A DNA stretch of 31,680 bases from MGNI01 sp964353875 (GCA_964353875.1 CAYGXU010000032.1:1-31680); one strand, 5' to 3'; positions 1 through 7,459 are shown, numbered from the stretch's first letter. Notes: generated by a model from the sequence alone, not told the origin. Program-made: numbers and translations.

Positions 1-1324
1 CCTTGCTCACCATTTTCTCGACCCAGGTAGGGATCTCCACCCCTTCCCCCTTCAAGCGCTCAATCGAACGCTGAACCCCCATGGCGTCCCAGGTCTCAAA
101 TGGTCCTAATTCCCACATAAAGCCCCACTTGCAGGCATTATCCACCGAGAAGATATCATCACTGATCTCTGGGATAACACTGGCCACATAAACCGCCATT
201 CGAGAAAGCAGATGCCAGATATACTCTCCTGCACGATCCTCCGCATAGGCCAACATGTCAATCCGATCAGCAGGATCGCGGATATCTTTACTGGCTCCGA
301 TGGAATCGAAACGCGGCTTCTTGGGCGGCTCATATTCAAAGGTCGCCGGATTGAGGATCCAAAAATCCCTCTCTCCTTTAACCGTCACTTTTTTATAAAA
401 ACCCTGATCGGTTTTATTTCCCAGCCAGCCCTTCTCGATCATCTTGCCGATAAGGTCGGCGGCTTTCGGAAGGCGCAAGACTTCGCGATAGGGATCATGA
501 GGGATGGCCTCATAGAGATTGCTAGAAACATGAGCCAGGACATCAATTCCTACTAAATCATTGAGTCGAAAAGTAGCCGTTTTGGGTCTCCCGATGGGTG
601 GACCTGTGAGAGCATCCACTTCTTCGAAACTGTATTCCTGCTCCAGAGCGTAATTCATTCCGATCGATCCGGAGATCGAGAGGACTCGATTGGCAATGAA
701 GTTGGGTGTGTCCTTGCAGATGACGACTCCTTTCCCCAGCCTGGTTGTGCAAAATTCGCGCATAGACTCAATCAATTCAGGACCATTCTTCTCATGAGGG
801 ATGATCTCAAGCAGCTTCAAATATCTGGGAGGGTTGAAGAAATGCGTCCCCATGAAATGCTCCTGGAAACTATCCGATCGCCCCTCCGCAATTTGATAGA
901 TCGGTATACCGGATGTGTTTGTACTGATGACTGATTCCGGTTTCCGAACTGCATCGATGCGTGCCATGAGTTGTTGCTTAATATCCAGGCGCTCGACGAT
1001 TGCCTCTAAAATCCAATCAGCTTCCTGGATGACATCAAAATCATCTTCTAGATTGCCGAGGCCGATCAGATCTTCGACGGATGGCGAGAAGAGATTGGCC
1101 GGTCTTGCCTTCTTACAACGTTCCCATCCTTCATTCACGATACGATTGCGCACCTTCGGATCTTCGAGGGTTAGGCCAGCCTTCTTTTCCTGATCCGATA
1201 ACTTGTTTGGGACGATATCCAAGAGGGTGGTCTTAATCCCCGCATTGGCAAAATGTGCTGCCAGGGCAGCTCCCATCGTCCCTGCTCCAACCACGACGAT
1301 ACGATCGATATGCATACTTGCCAT
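1..1324 (-). CDS. 3-hydroxyacyl-CoA dehydrogenase, FadN type (3' end beyond window)
   Basis: The minus-strand frame stays open for 441 codons from the start to the left edge, so the C-terminal part is missing. It begins with a Rossmann fold carrying GAGTMG (residues 13-18). NTSGIP follows near 136-141, and HFFNPPRYLKLLEI near 161-174 holds the expected catalytic His161 and Glu173. These are hallmarks of NAD-dependent 3-hydroxyacyl-CoA dehydrogenases, which oxidise 3-hydroxyacyl-CoA to 3-ketoacyl-CoA in beta-oxidation. FadN-type proteins are about 780-800 residues with a C-terminal enoyl-CoA hydratase domain. That domain would lie outside the window, so its presence is inferred. ATG at 1324 follows AAGGAG closely; ATG at 1315 or 1345 is possible. 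It is the last visible gene of the TetR-led operon, 109 bases after the acyl-CoA dehydrogenase. Confidence 0.9.
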   Translation of the reverse strand, partial: MASMHIDRIVVVGAGTMGAALAAHFANAGIKTTLLDIVPNKLSDQEKKAGLTLEDPKVRNRIVNEGWERCKKARPANLFSPSVEDLIGLGNLEDDFDVIQEADWILEAIVERLDIKQQLMARIDAVRKPESVISTNTSGIPIYQIAEGRSDSFQEHFMGTHFFNPPRYLKLLEIIPHEKNGPELIESMREFCTTRLGKGVVICKDTPNFIANRVLSISGSIGMNYALEQEYSFEEVDALTGPPIGRPKTATFRLNDLVGIDVLAHVSSNLYEAIPHDPYREVLRLPKAADLIGKMIEKGWLGNKTDQGFYKKVTVKGERDFWILNPATFEYEPPKKPRFDSIGASKDIRDPADRIDMLAYAEDRAGEYIWHLLSRMAVYVASVIPEISDDIFSVDNACKWGFMWELGPFETWDAMGVQRSIERLKGEGVEIPTWVEKMVSK

Positions 1325-1433
1325 GTTCTCCTTGCCTTTCGTCATCATTCCAGCGATTTATTTGCGGTATTTCCTCGCTCGGAGTGAATCGAGATGTGAT
1401 GAACGATTAACTCACCAATGTCCTGCATGAAAA

Positions 1434-2687
1434 TCAAGTCAATTCATGTCGCGTATAATCCAGGATGCGTCGAGCCACAATCAGGCGGTTGATCTGTCCA
1501 GTCCCTTCGTAGAGATCGTTGATCTTCGCATCTCGAAACCACTTCTCGAGTAGATGTTCTTTCGAGTATCCCATCGGACCGAGCAACTCCACCGCGCGCT
1601 GGGTGATCTTCACCACCACATCCCCCGCCCGCACCTTCGACATGGAGGCTTCCAGATTGTTCGGTTTGCGCATGTCCATCATCCAACAGGCCTTAATCAC
1701 CAATAGCCACGCTGAACGCAACATGACTTCCATATCGATGACCTCTCGTTCCAAATTTGTCATTCTAGAACGAGGCAGGCCATAACGGATTTCAATGCCA
1801 TTCTCCGTCAACTTCTCCTTGAGAAAATCGAGCGCAGCGCGCCCAATCCCCAGCGCCGATGCCGCAACCAGAGGACGGCTGGCATCAAAGGTCGCCATCG
1901 CTCCTTTAAATCCTTCGGTTGTCTTTGTTTCTACTTCCGGGCTGCCGAGGATGTTTTCGAAGGGAAGACGACAATCCTGCATTACGACCGAGGCGGTGTC
2001 ACTAGCACGGATTCCGAGTTTATGCTCCAATTTGGTGACTGTGCAACCAGGTGTGCCGGCTTCGATCACGAATGGTCGGACGCCTGCGCGGCCGGCTGAG
2101 GGATCGATAGTAGCCCAGACTACAATAAAGCCCTCCGTGTCTACCAAGGCTTTATGACCACCGGTTACGAAAATTTTCTCTCCATTTAACACCCACTCGT
2201 CGCCATCGTGTACAGCGGTAGTACGGGTTGCGGAGGGCATCTCAGAGCCGGCGTGCGTCTCTGTCATCGCCATGCCATCAAAGACGGGTTTATCTCCCTG
2301 GAAGCGTGATAGAAAGCGCTTTTTCTGCTCAGGAGTTCCAGTGGCATTGACTGCTGCAGCGCCCAATAATCCCGCCGGCGTGCAAAGGTAAAGTCCGGTA
2401 TCCCCCCAGGAGAGCGCCTCCGCCATATGCGCCATGCGTTGATAACCGATTGGAGGATACTTCTTCTTTTCCTCTTCGGGTTTTTCCTCTTTTTTCTTCT
2501 CCGACTCCGGTATAAATGCCCCACCTAATTGCTGCAAAGAATCGTGCATGAAGTTAATGTAATCCCAGGGGATCTCGTGTTCATGATCATCGAAGTAGCG
2601 TGAGATCGGTCGCATCATATTTTCGGCGACTGTCTGGGTCATGTTGAACATATTTATGATCGGTTTTGGCATATCAAAGCTTATCAT
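1434..2687 (-). CDS. acyl-CoA dehydrogenase, catalytically complete
   Basis: 417 residues of the flavin-dependent acyl-CoA dehydrogenase family, which introduces the 2,3-double bond into acyl-CoA and passes electrons to ETF. The flavin/substrate motif MAMTETHAGSE is at 139-149, followed by NGEKIFVTGG (168-177). The C-terminal DLYEGTGQINRLIVARRI supplies the expected catalytic base Glu394. A very charged insert, rich in Lys and Glu, lies at about 61-76 in the N-terminal helical domain, where the family normally has a short loop. The start ATG follows AAGGAAGGG. It lies 32 bases after a second acyl-CoA dehydrogenase-like gene that lacks these key residues, so the two may form a mixed enzyme. 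The acyl substrate cannot be told from sequence. Confidence 0.93.
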   Translation of the reverse strand: MISFDMPKPIINMFNMTQTVAENMMRPISRYFDDHEHEIPWDYINFMHDSLQQLGGAFIPESEKKKEEKPEEEKKKYPPIGYQRMAHMAEALSWGDTGLYLCTPAGLLGAAAVNATGTPEQKKRFLSRFQGDKPVFDGMAMTETHAGSEMPSATRTTAVHDGDEWVLNGEKIFVTGGHKALVDTEGFIVVWATIDPSAGRAGVRPFVIEAGTPGCTVTKLEHKLGIRASDTASVVMQDCRLPFENILGSPEVETKTTEGFKGAMATFDASRPLVAASALGIGRAALDFLKEKLTENGIEIRYGLPRSRMTNLEREVIDMEVMLRSAWLLVIKACWMMDMRKPNNLEASMSKVRAGDVVVKITQRAVELLGPMGYSKEHLLEKWFRDAKINDLYEGTGQINRLIVARRILDYTRHELT

Positions 2688-2719
2688 CTCAATCCCTTCC
2701 TTTCGCCATCACAGCCGCC

Positions 2720-3814
2720 CTAGACCATTGCCAGCCCAGGGAAGGTCGAAATTCCACGTCCATTTCGCATCCACAACTCAACCGGATGTTCGCGGATATA
2801 GCCGTGCCCGCCAAGGATTTGAACAGCTCGATCTGTTACCATCATGGCCATATCCGATGCGCCCGTGAGAGCCAGGCAGGAGACCTGGAAAGCATCTTCC
2901 TTTCCACCGTCCAATTTCCAGGCTGCTTCCCAAACGAGCAGACGGATAGATTCGATTTCGATGGCCATTTCGGCAAGCATGAAGGCGATCGATTGTTTTT
3001 GCGCGATTGGACCACCGAAGGCTTCACGTTCCCTGGCATAATTCAGAGAATATTCAAAGGCGGCTCGAGCCACTCCAATCGCCAAGGCTGCAATTGCCAC
3101 ATTGGAGGAGGCCAATATCGGTTCAGACTGGAAACCTTCGTCACCGCCAATTCGGGCATCCTTTGGCACTTTGACGCCATTTAATTTCAATCGAAAAGTA
3201 GGAAGAGCCTGGAGTCCGAGGAGCGCCTCCCGTTCCCCTACTTCTAATCCTGCGGTTTCCTTTGGGACGACGAAAGCTTGTGTTTTCCCTTCGTAATTGG
3301 CAAAAACCAAAAAGGATTCCGCTTTGTCTGCGAAGGGAACCATGACCTTCTCCCCTTGGAGGATGTAATGATCGCCATTGAGTTTTGCGGAGGTCGCCAT
3401 CTCTCCAGGGGCAAAATTAAATTGCGCCTCAATAAAGGCAGATACATAAGGTTTCCACTCCGCCTCAATTACAGGCATCAAGAGGGACTTCTTTTGGTCC
3501 TCCGTCCCGCCGATAAGGATGGGAATGACATAGGTAGAAGGAAGCATGACCGCCAATGCCCCTGCCAAGTCCCCCCATGCAAGCTCTTCAGCTGCAAGCA
3601 CACCTGTGACGGCTGAATGCTCGCCAAATCCTCCATATGCCTCGGGGATGCTGGCTTGTAAGACGCCCAACTCCCAACCCTTCTCAATCAGGGTCTGAGG
3701 AAGTTCTTTCCCCTCATCCGCATCATGAGCTGCTGGGCGCAACGCATTGGCTGCATACCTCTTTGTTGCATCGATTAGCATAGCCTGTTCTTCTGTGGGT
3801 TCAAATGAATACAT
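2720..3814 (-). CDS. acyl-CoA dehydrogenase-like subunit lacking the catalytic Glu
   Basis: 364 residues with the overall acyl-CoA dehydrogenase fold: an N-terminal helical domain (EEQAMLIDATKRYAANALRP), a middle beta domain, and a C-terminal domain with EREAFGGPIAQKQSIAFMLA and QILGGHGYIREHPVE. The usual TEPGAGSD flavin motif is replaced by IEAQFNFAPGEM (about 128-139), and the following KxWITN by KVMVPF. The protein ends RNGRGISTFPGLAMV, so the position of the catalytic Glu (normally in YEGT) is Pro359, and the usual last helix is absent. The reading frame is intact with a strong AGGAGG site, so it looks like a maintained gene. By analogy with heteromeric actinobacterial steroid acyl-CoA dehydrogenases, it may be the non-catalytic partner of the next gene; that is inference. 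Confidence 0.9.
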   Translation of the reverse strand: MYSFEPTEEQAMLIDATKRYAANALRPAAHDADEGKELPQTLIEKGWELGVLQASIPEAYGGFGEHSAVTGVLAAEELAWGDLAGALAVMLPSTYVIPILIGGTEDQKKSLLMPVIEAEWKPYVSAFIEAQFNFAPGEMATSAKLNGDHYILQGEKVMVPFADKAESFLVFANYEGKTQAFVVPKETAGLEVGEREALLGLQALPTFRLKLNGVKVPKDARIGGDEGFQSEPILASSNVAIAALAIGVARAAFEYSLNYAREREAFGGPIAQKQSIAFMLAEMAIEIESIRLLVWEAAWKLDGGKEDAFQVSCLALTGASDMAMMVTDRAVQILGGHGYIREHPVELWMRNGRGISTFPGLAMV

Positions 3815-3864
3815 GGGTTCCTCCTCATGGAAGGTTGATAAACATGCCCGCGTTCCAGATAGGA

Positions 3865-4932
3865 TTACCGCGCCTGGCCGACGGAGATTTTAGGCACGAT
3901 CTTTGGCGGTTCGACTCCTTCCCGATGTCGATATCGGATCGGAATGGAGATCTCCGGTCGTAAATCATCGATATTATCGATCGTCAGATATCCGCGCAGA
4001 GCGAGGTATTCGATATGCGCGCCTGCCTCTTCTAAAGCCAGGAGCTCGTGGTAATCCCGAGCTTCGGGAAACAACTCGCGGGACACTTCCGCGATCGTCT
4101 TTGGCTCGGCAAGTAAAGTCAATACTTGAGCCAGTCGATCCTCATGAAGACATTTAATTTCTTGTATTCGCACTTCCAGATTTGTTATTGGTCCCTCATG
4201 CCCTCCTAATGTAAGATGAATGGATTTCGATAATCTGCGTGTCCTATCCAGGGATTCCAGATAGTGCCCCAAACCTGTATTCAATGTAAGCTGCTCAGGC
4301 GCTTGATGGGGGCTCGTCATTTCTAAAATATGATCACCGGAGAGGAGCACATCGTCGACTTGTATAATCACTTGCCCTGGGCAATGCCCAGGTACATGAA
4401 AGATCTTCAAGCCATCAAGTTGATCCTCGCTTTGATTAATAGTGAAATCCACCGGGATAGATTGAAAGAGATGCTTATTCAATAAATACATCCACATCAG
4501 ACTATCTTGCCCATCAGGAGTCACTCCTGCTTCTATAAGAAATTCGCGTAGATGATGGGCAACAACCTTTAATCGTTCCTCATAGCCGATAAGTACCCTT
4601 CGATCAAGGATATGCACACCGAGTGGGGCGCTGCATCGACCGCGTACGAAACCCAGGCCGCCAAAATGATCAATATGGCCATGGGAGATGAGAATATGGG
4701 TGAGATCATCCCAGCTTGTTGCTTCGCCATAGAGTTGATGAATTGATGCTAAACCTGCTTCTAATTGGTCGTTACTGGCGCCAAAGCCTGAGCCGACATC
4801 CACCAGAACAGTGATCCCATTACGACAGACAAGGTGGGCATAGCCCCTCAACCCCGGGAAGAGATCCAATGGCAAGCGATAAATACGTCCGCCCTGGCAA
4901 GTTCGATGAGCTTCGATCTCAGGCTCGCTCAT
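3865..4932 (-). CDS. metallo-beta-lactamase-fold hydrolase with C-terminal winged helix
   Basis: 355 residues. The metal site is HGHIDH (84-89), with His183 in HVPGHCPGQ, Asp200 in LLSGDHIL and His245 in GGHEGPI, the full ligand set of a dinuclear metallo-beta-lactamase-fold hydrolase. The tail from about 255 resembles the LACTB2-type winged-helix extension (helix with TIAEVSRELFP, then HIEYLALRGYL). Family members hydrolyse thioesters, lactones or nucleic acids. In an acyl-CoA operon, a thioesterase or ring-opening hydrolase is the most economical guess, but the substrate is unknown. The start codon overlaps the TetR stop as ATGA, so the two are probably translationally coupled. The next gene starts 50 bases downstream. 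Confidence 0.88.
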   Translation of the reverse strand: MSEPEIEAHRTCQGGRIYRLPLDLFPGLRGYAHLVCRNGITVLVDVGSGFGASNDQLEAGLASIHQLYGEATSWDDLTHILISHGHIDHFGGLGFVRGRCSAPLGVHILDRRVLIGYEERLKVVAHHLREFLIEAGVTPDGQDSLMWMYLLNKHLFQSIPVDFTINQSEDQLDGLKIFHVPGHCPGQVIIQVDDVLLSGDHILEMTSPHQAPEQLTLNTGLGHYLESLDRTRRLSKSIHLTLGGHEGPITNLEVRIQEIKCLHEDRLAQVLTLLAEPKTIAEVSRELFPEARDYHELLALEEAGAHIEYLALRGYLTIDNIDDLRPEISIPIRYRHREGVEPPKIVPKISVGQAR

Positions 4933-5507
4933 CGCCCCTCTTCCTTATTGACCATCAAGCCGCGCAAGAAAAGATCGGAGAAATGATCAGCGATTTCGAG
5001 AGAGGTCAATCGCCCGCCCTCGCGATACCAGGTGATCATCCAATTTTGAACGCCGATGATGGCAAACGCAACCACCGCCACATCTACGGAACGGAAAACC
5101 CCCTTATCCACTCCTTCCTGAATAATCTTGCGCCAAAGGCCCTCGAAGCGATCGCGGCGGGCAATGTGTCGGGTACGTAATCGATTTTCCAGACTGCGGT
5201 ATTCGAGCAGGAGCACGGTCGAAAGGTCAGCATCCTCGGTCAGCCGTCCCATGTAAACTTGCATGGCCAGTCGCAGTTTTTCCTCGGGAGTGAGATCAGC
5301 GACAATCACCGGGCGCATATCGGCGATCAAAGTATCCAATGCTTGTTCGAGAATGGTGAAGAGGATCTCTTGTTTGCTGGTGACGTGATGATAAAGGCTG
5401 CCCTTCTGGAGTTGAACGGCATCAGCGATATCTTGCATGGAGGTGGCATGATAGCCTTTATGGCGGAAAATTTGAGCTGCGGCCTGGATAATATCCGAGC
5501 GTTGCAT
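4929..5507 (-). CDS. TetR/AcrR-family transcriptional repressor
   Basis: 192 residues. The N-terminal helix-turn-helix is clear: IIQAAAQIFRHKGYHATSMQ, then DIADAVQLQKGSLYHHVTSK, ending at about residue 45. The helical ligand-binding domain follows and is not diagnostic. Members bind palindromic operators and release them on binding a small ligand, often an acyl-CoA when encoded with beta-oxidation genes. It is first in a minus-strand operon with the hydrolase, the two acyl-CoA dehydrogenases and the hydroxyacyl-CoA dehydrogenase. It sits just downstream of a promoter with a perfect palindrome at the predicted transcription start, so autoregulation and control of the whole operon are likely. 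ATG at 5507 gives a leader of only about 25-30 bases. Confidence 0.93.
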   Translation of the reverse strand: MQRSDIIQAAAQIFRHKGYHATSMQDIADAVQLQKGSLYHHVTSKQEILFTILEQALDTLIADMRPVIVADLTPEEKLRLAMQVYMGRLTEDADLSTVLLLEYRSLENRLRTRHIARRDRFEGLWRKIIQEGVDKGVFRSVDVAVVAFAIIGVQNWMITWYREGGRLTSLEIADHFSDLFLRGLMVNKEEGR

Positions 5508-5516
5508 CTATCTTCC

Positions 5517-5534
5517 CTACCGACCGGTCGGTAG
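5517..5534. promoter_or_regulatory. probable TetR operator, perfect 18-bp palindrome
   Basis: CTACCGACCGGTCGGTAG is identical to its reverse complement over all 18 bases. It begins four bases after the predicted -10 box and so covers the transcription start of the tetR operon. The CCGACCGGTCGG core is of the kind seen in TetR-family operators. Binding by the adjacent regulator is inferred from position and symmetry. Confidence 0.8.
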
Positions 5535-5538
5535 TTTT

Positions 5539-5568
5539 ACTATAGCATAACTCAAGCTAGTAAGTCAA
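5539..5568 (-). promoter_or_regulatory. promoter of the tetR / acyl-CoA operon
   Basis: Read on the minus strand: -35 TTGACT (5568-5563), an 18-base spacer, and -10 TATAGT (5544-5539). Both boxes are one base from the sigma-70 consensus. Transcription would start around 5532-5534, inside the palindrome. Confidence 0.7.
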
Positions 5569-5571
5569 GTA

Positions 5572-5628
5572 GGGTGTATTCCATTTGATTTCGCATAAAT
5601 CCCTTGGTGTTAAGGTGGGTGGTGGTGT
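5572..5628. repeat. imperfect dispersed repeat, copy A
   Basis: About 57 bases starting GGGTGTATTCCA and containing GCATAAA, a TTGGT block and a GGTGGTGT end. The same order recurs at 7456-7513 in the same orientation. The first 44 aligned bases match at 35 positions (my count). Copy A lies between the alcohol dehydrogenase stop and the tetR operon promoter, abutting the latter's -35 box. Origin unknown; a degraded mobile-element end is one possibility. Confidence 0.6.
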
Positions 5629-5858
5629 GGGGCGGTTGCCGCCACAGCGCCGGTCTTGACAGTCCGAGTCGGGCCTCGCCCCGCTGCCCGACTTGGCATG
5701 GATCCCCAATCGACCATCCTTAAGCAACCTTCTCTTCGCCAGCCAGCCGAGCGTGGAAGCCTCATCAACTGAGGGGATGGGCCTGACTTCCTCAAAGCCA
5801 TCTCTCTCAGCAAGCGGAGACCTCTTCCATGCTATTGACGAGGAGTGCACACCCAACC
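5629..5858. other. intergenic region with a GC-rich hairpin
   Basis: This is the rest of the roughly 350-base gap between the alcohol dehydrogenase stop and tetR. It holds an 11-bp inverted repeat, CCGAGTCGGGC (5664-5674) against GCCCGACTTGG (5686-5696). Pairing is complete apart from one G-T, with an 11-base loop. No T-run follows on either strand. A minus-strand frame is open across 5557-5865 but has no recognisable domain and runs through the repeat and the promoter, so I do not call it a gene. Confidence 0.5.
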
Positions 5859-7016
5859 TCACCAAGCTTTCCGTAGGATTTCCATCAGTTCGGTGTCTGT
5901 AAGACGAATCGGATTGCCCTGCATACTACTGGCAAGCTTGGCGCGCTCGATCACTTCAGGAAAATCTCTTTCCGCCAAGCCATACGTGTTCAATGACGGG
6001 ATGAGTAAAAGCTCACACAGCTCAGCCACCCATTTGGCTCCATCCTGTGCATTGGCGTTGTTATCGTTACTTACCATTCTTCCGATCTGATCGTATCGAT
6101 TAAGGGCTTCGCTGTTTGGGTCTCGTTCGATAAGAGCAGCAATATTGGTTTCCATGACGAAGGGAAGCAAGCGGGCGCACATGGCGCCGTGAGGAGCCGA
6201 CATCATCCCACCCAAAACAGCTGCAATACCATGGACTGCGCCGAGTTTGGCATTCGCCAATGCCAATCCTCCAAAAAGACTAACGATGCACATATCCTCC
6301 CTTGCTTCCTTATCTTCACCATGCTCATATGCCCGATATAGAGAACGTGCGGCTCGCGCCAGCCCTTCGCGGCACAGTCCATCGGTCATGGGATTGGCCT
6401 TGTTGGAGACAAAGGGCTCCAAGACCTGCGTCAGGGCATCCATGCCTGTGCTCGCGGTAAGGTGCGGAGGTAAGCCATAGGTTAGCTCTGGATCAACGAT
6501 CGCCAGACGAGGCAACATACTCGGACTGCGGAGACTCACCTTAACCCGATGTTCCGGCGATGCCAGTACGGCATTGCGGGTGACCTCTGCTCCTGTGCCC
6601 GCGGTCGTGGGCACGGCAATGAAGGGCAACGATGGATTGCGCAATGGTTGACCTTTGCCGATTACCTCCAGGTAATCCATGAAATCCCCCTCATTCACGA
6701 GTAATGCTGCGATCGCCTTCCCTGTGTCAATCGAACTTCCGCCCCCAATAGCGATAACTGTAGTGCATCCCCATCGCTTTGCCTGATCGATCCCTTCCTG
6801 AACCAAATCAATGGTAGGCTCTTCGTTTACTGGAAACGTCTCCCATCCGATCCCTTCATCCCGTAAAGAAGAGATGACTGGTGCAATCGAGGAAGGGTCA
6901 ATACCGATCACCAAGAGTGCCCGTTGACCGAATTCCTTCACCAAGGAACCAAGCTTACGTGTAATCCCGTTTCCAAAGAGGATACGACCGGCTGTGGCAA
7001 ATTCAAAAGACATCAT
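5859..7016 (-). CDS. iron-type (group III) alcohol dehydrogenase
   Basis: 385 residues from ATG 7016; ATG 7013 is also possible. The nucleotide motif GGGSSID is at 91-97, followed by TGKA, with the family's VPTTAGTGAEVT at about 136-147. Metal ligands expected by comparison with FucO fall at Asp193 (TGMDALT), His262 (AVHG) and His276 (APHG). The fourth, normally His in MDALTHAIE, is Gln197. Members reduce aldehydes or ketones or oxidise alcohols with NAD(P)H, usually with Fe2+ or Zn2+; the substrate is unknown. The start lies one base after the stop of the LsrG-like gene, so the two form one operon. Some relatives, such as maleylacetate reductases, lack metal, and the Gln makes the metal preference uncertain. 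Confidence 0.92.
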   Translation of the reverse strand: MMSFEFATAGRILFGNGITRKLGSLVKEFGQRALLVIGIDPSSIAPVISSLRDEGIGWETFPVNEEPTIDLVQEGIDQAKRWGCTTVIAIGGGSSIDTGKAIAALLVNEGDFMDYLEVIGKGQPLRNPSLPFIAVPTTAGTGAEVTRNAVLASPEHRVKVSLRSPSMLPRLAIVDPELTYGLPPHLTASTGMDALTQVLEPFVSNKANPMTDGLCREGLARAARSLYRAYEHGEDKEAREDMCIVSLFGGLALANAKLGAVHGIAAVLGGMMSAPHGAMCARLLPFVMETNIAALIERDPNSEALNRYDQIGRMVSNDNNANAQDGAKWVAELCELLLIPSLNTYGLAERDFPEVIERAKLASSMQGNPIRLTDTELMEILRKAW

Positions 7017-7017
7017 C

Positions 7018-7326
7018 CTATCCCCAACCCTGGTCATCCGGGAAGACATTCTCATAATTCACACTATGACGCGGCTCCTCCATCATCTTAGCTACTTTAT
7101 CACGCCAGACCTTGTAATGTTCCGTCTCTTTATGGCGGCCGGGGTCATCCGGTGCGCGATACACCTCAACCAGGACAAAGCGACTGGGATCATCCACCTG
7201 CTGAATGACATCAAAGCGCGCAATCCCCGGCTCTTCGATACTCTTTTGGGCATTCTCGAGGCTTTCCCTTCTAAATGCCTCCTCCAGCCCTTCCTTCACG
7301 TGGACATGCACATGGTTGATCAACAT
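7018..7326 (-). CDS. antibiotic-biosynthesis-monooxygenase (ABM) domain protein, LsrG-like
   Basis: 102 residues, a single ferredoxin-like alpha/beta barrel of the ABM type. The pattern NHVHVHVKEGLEEAFRRES, then ARFDVIQQVDDPSRFVLVEVY, then HKETEHYKVWRDKV, with two conserved His near the substrate pocket, strongly recalls LsrG, which acts on phospho-AI-2. Others in the family are quinol monooxygenases. No lsr genes are visible, so an AI-2 role is not supported. Pairing with the iron-type alcohol dehydrogenase suggests a shared small-carbonyl or quinone substrate. The start ATG has a near-perfect AGGAGGTG site. 102 residues is normal for the family. Confidence 0.85.
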   Translation of the reverse strand: MLINHVHVHVKEGLEEAFRRESLENAQKSIEEPGIARFDVIQQVDDPSRFVLVEVYRAPDDPGRHKETEHYKVWRDKVAKMMEEPRHSVNYENVFPDDQGWG

Positions 7327-7346
7327 GCCTCACCTCCTGTTAAGAG

Positions 7347-7352
7347 ATTATA
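7347..7352 (-). promoter_or_regulatory. candidate -10 box for the LsrG-like/alcohol dehydrogenase operon
   Basis: A perfect TATAAT on the minus strand, about 21 bases upstream of the ATG. I see no good -35 hexamer at 16-18 bases, so the promoter may need an activator or another sigma factor. Confidence 0.4.
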
Positions 7353-7441
7353 TGGTAACAAAGACCTTTCTTATCGATTTATGAAAACATGTTCCTGGAA
7401 AAGATAGCAGTATTATCGCTCACCGTCTCACAAAGATCAAA

Positions 7442-7459
7442 ACCCCTCTCTTTAGGGGT
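7442..7459 (-). terminator. possible terminator of the response regulator/kinase operon
   Basis: On the minus strand ACCCCT, loop AAAGAG, AGGGGT is followed by TTTGATCTTTG. The stem is only 6 bp and the T-run is broken, so this is a weak candidate. It lies about 150 bases past the kinase stop and overlaps the end of repeat copy B. Confidence 0.4.

Noticed and set aside
1..1330. Small frames on both strands in the first 1.3 kb
   Set aside because: All are shadows of the long minus-strand hydroxyacyl-CoA dehydrogenase frame, which is open to the edge.
5557..5865. 102-codon minus-strand frame downstream of the alcohol dehydrogenase
   Set aside because: It crosses the repeat and the tetR promoter, has no recognisable domain and low-complexity Pro/Thr content; more likely a chance open frame.
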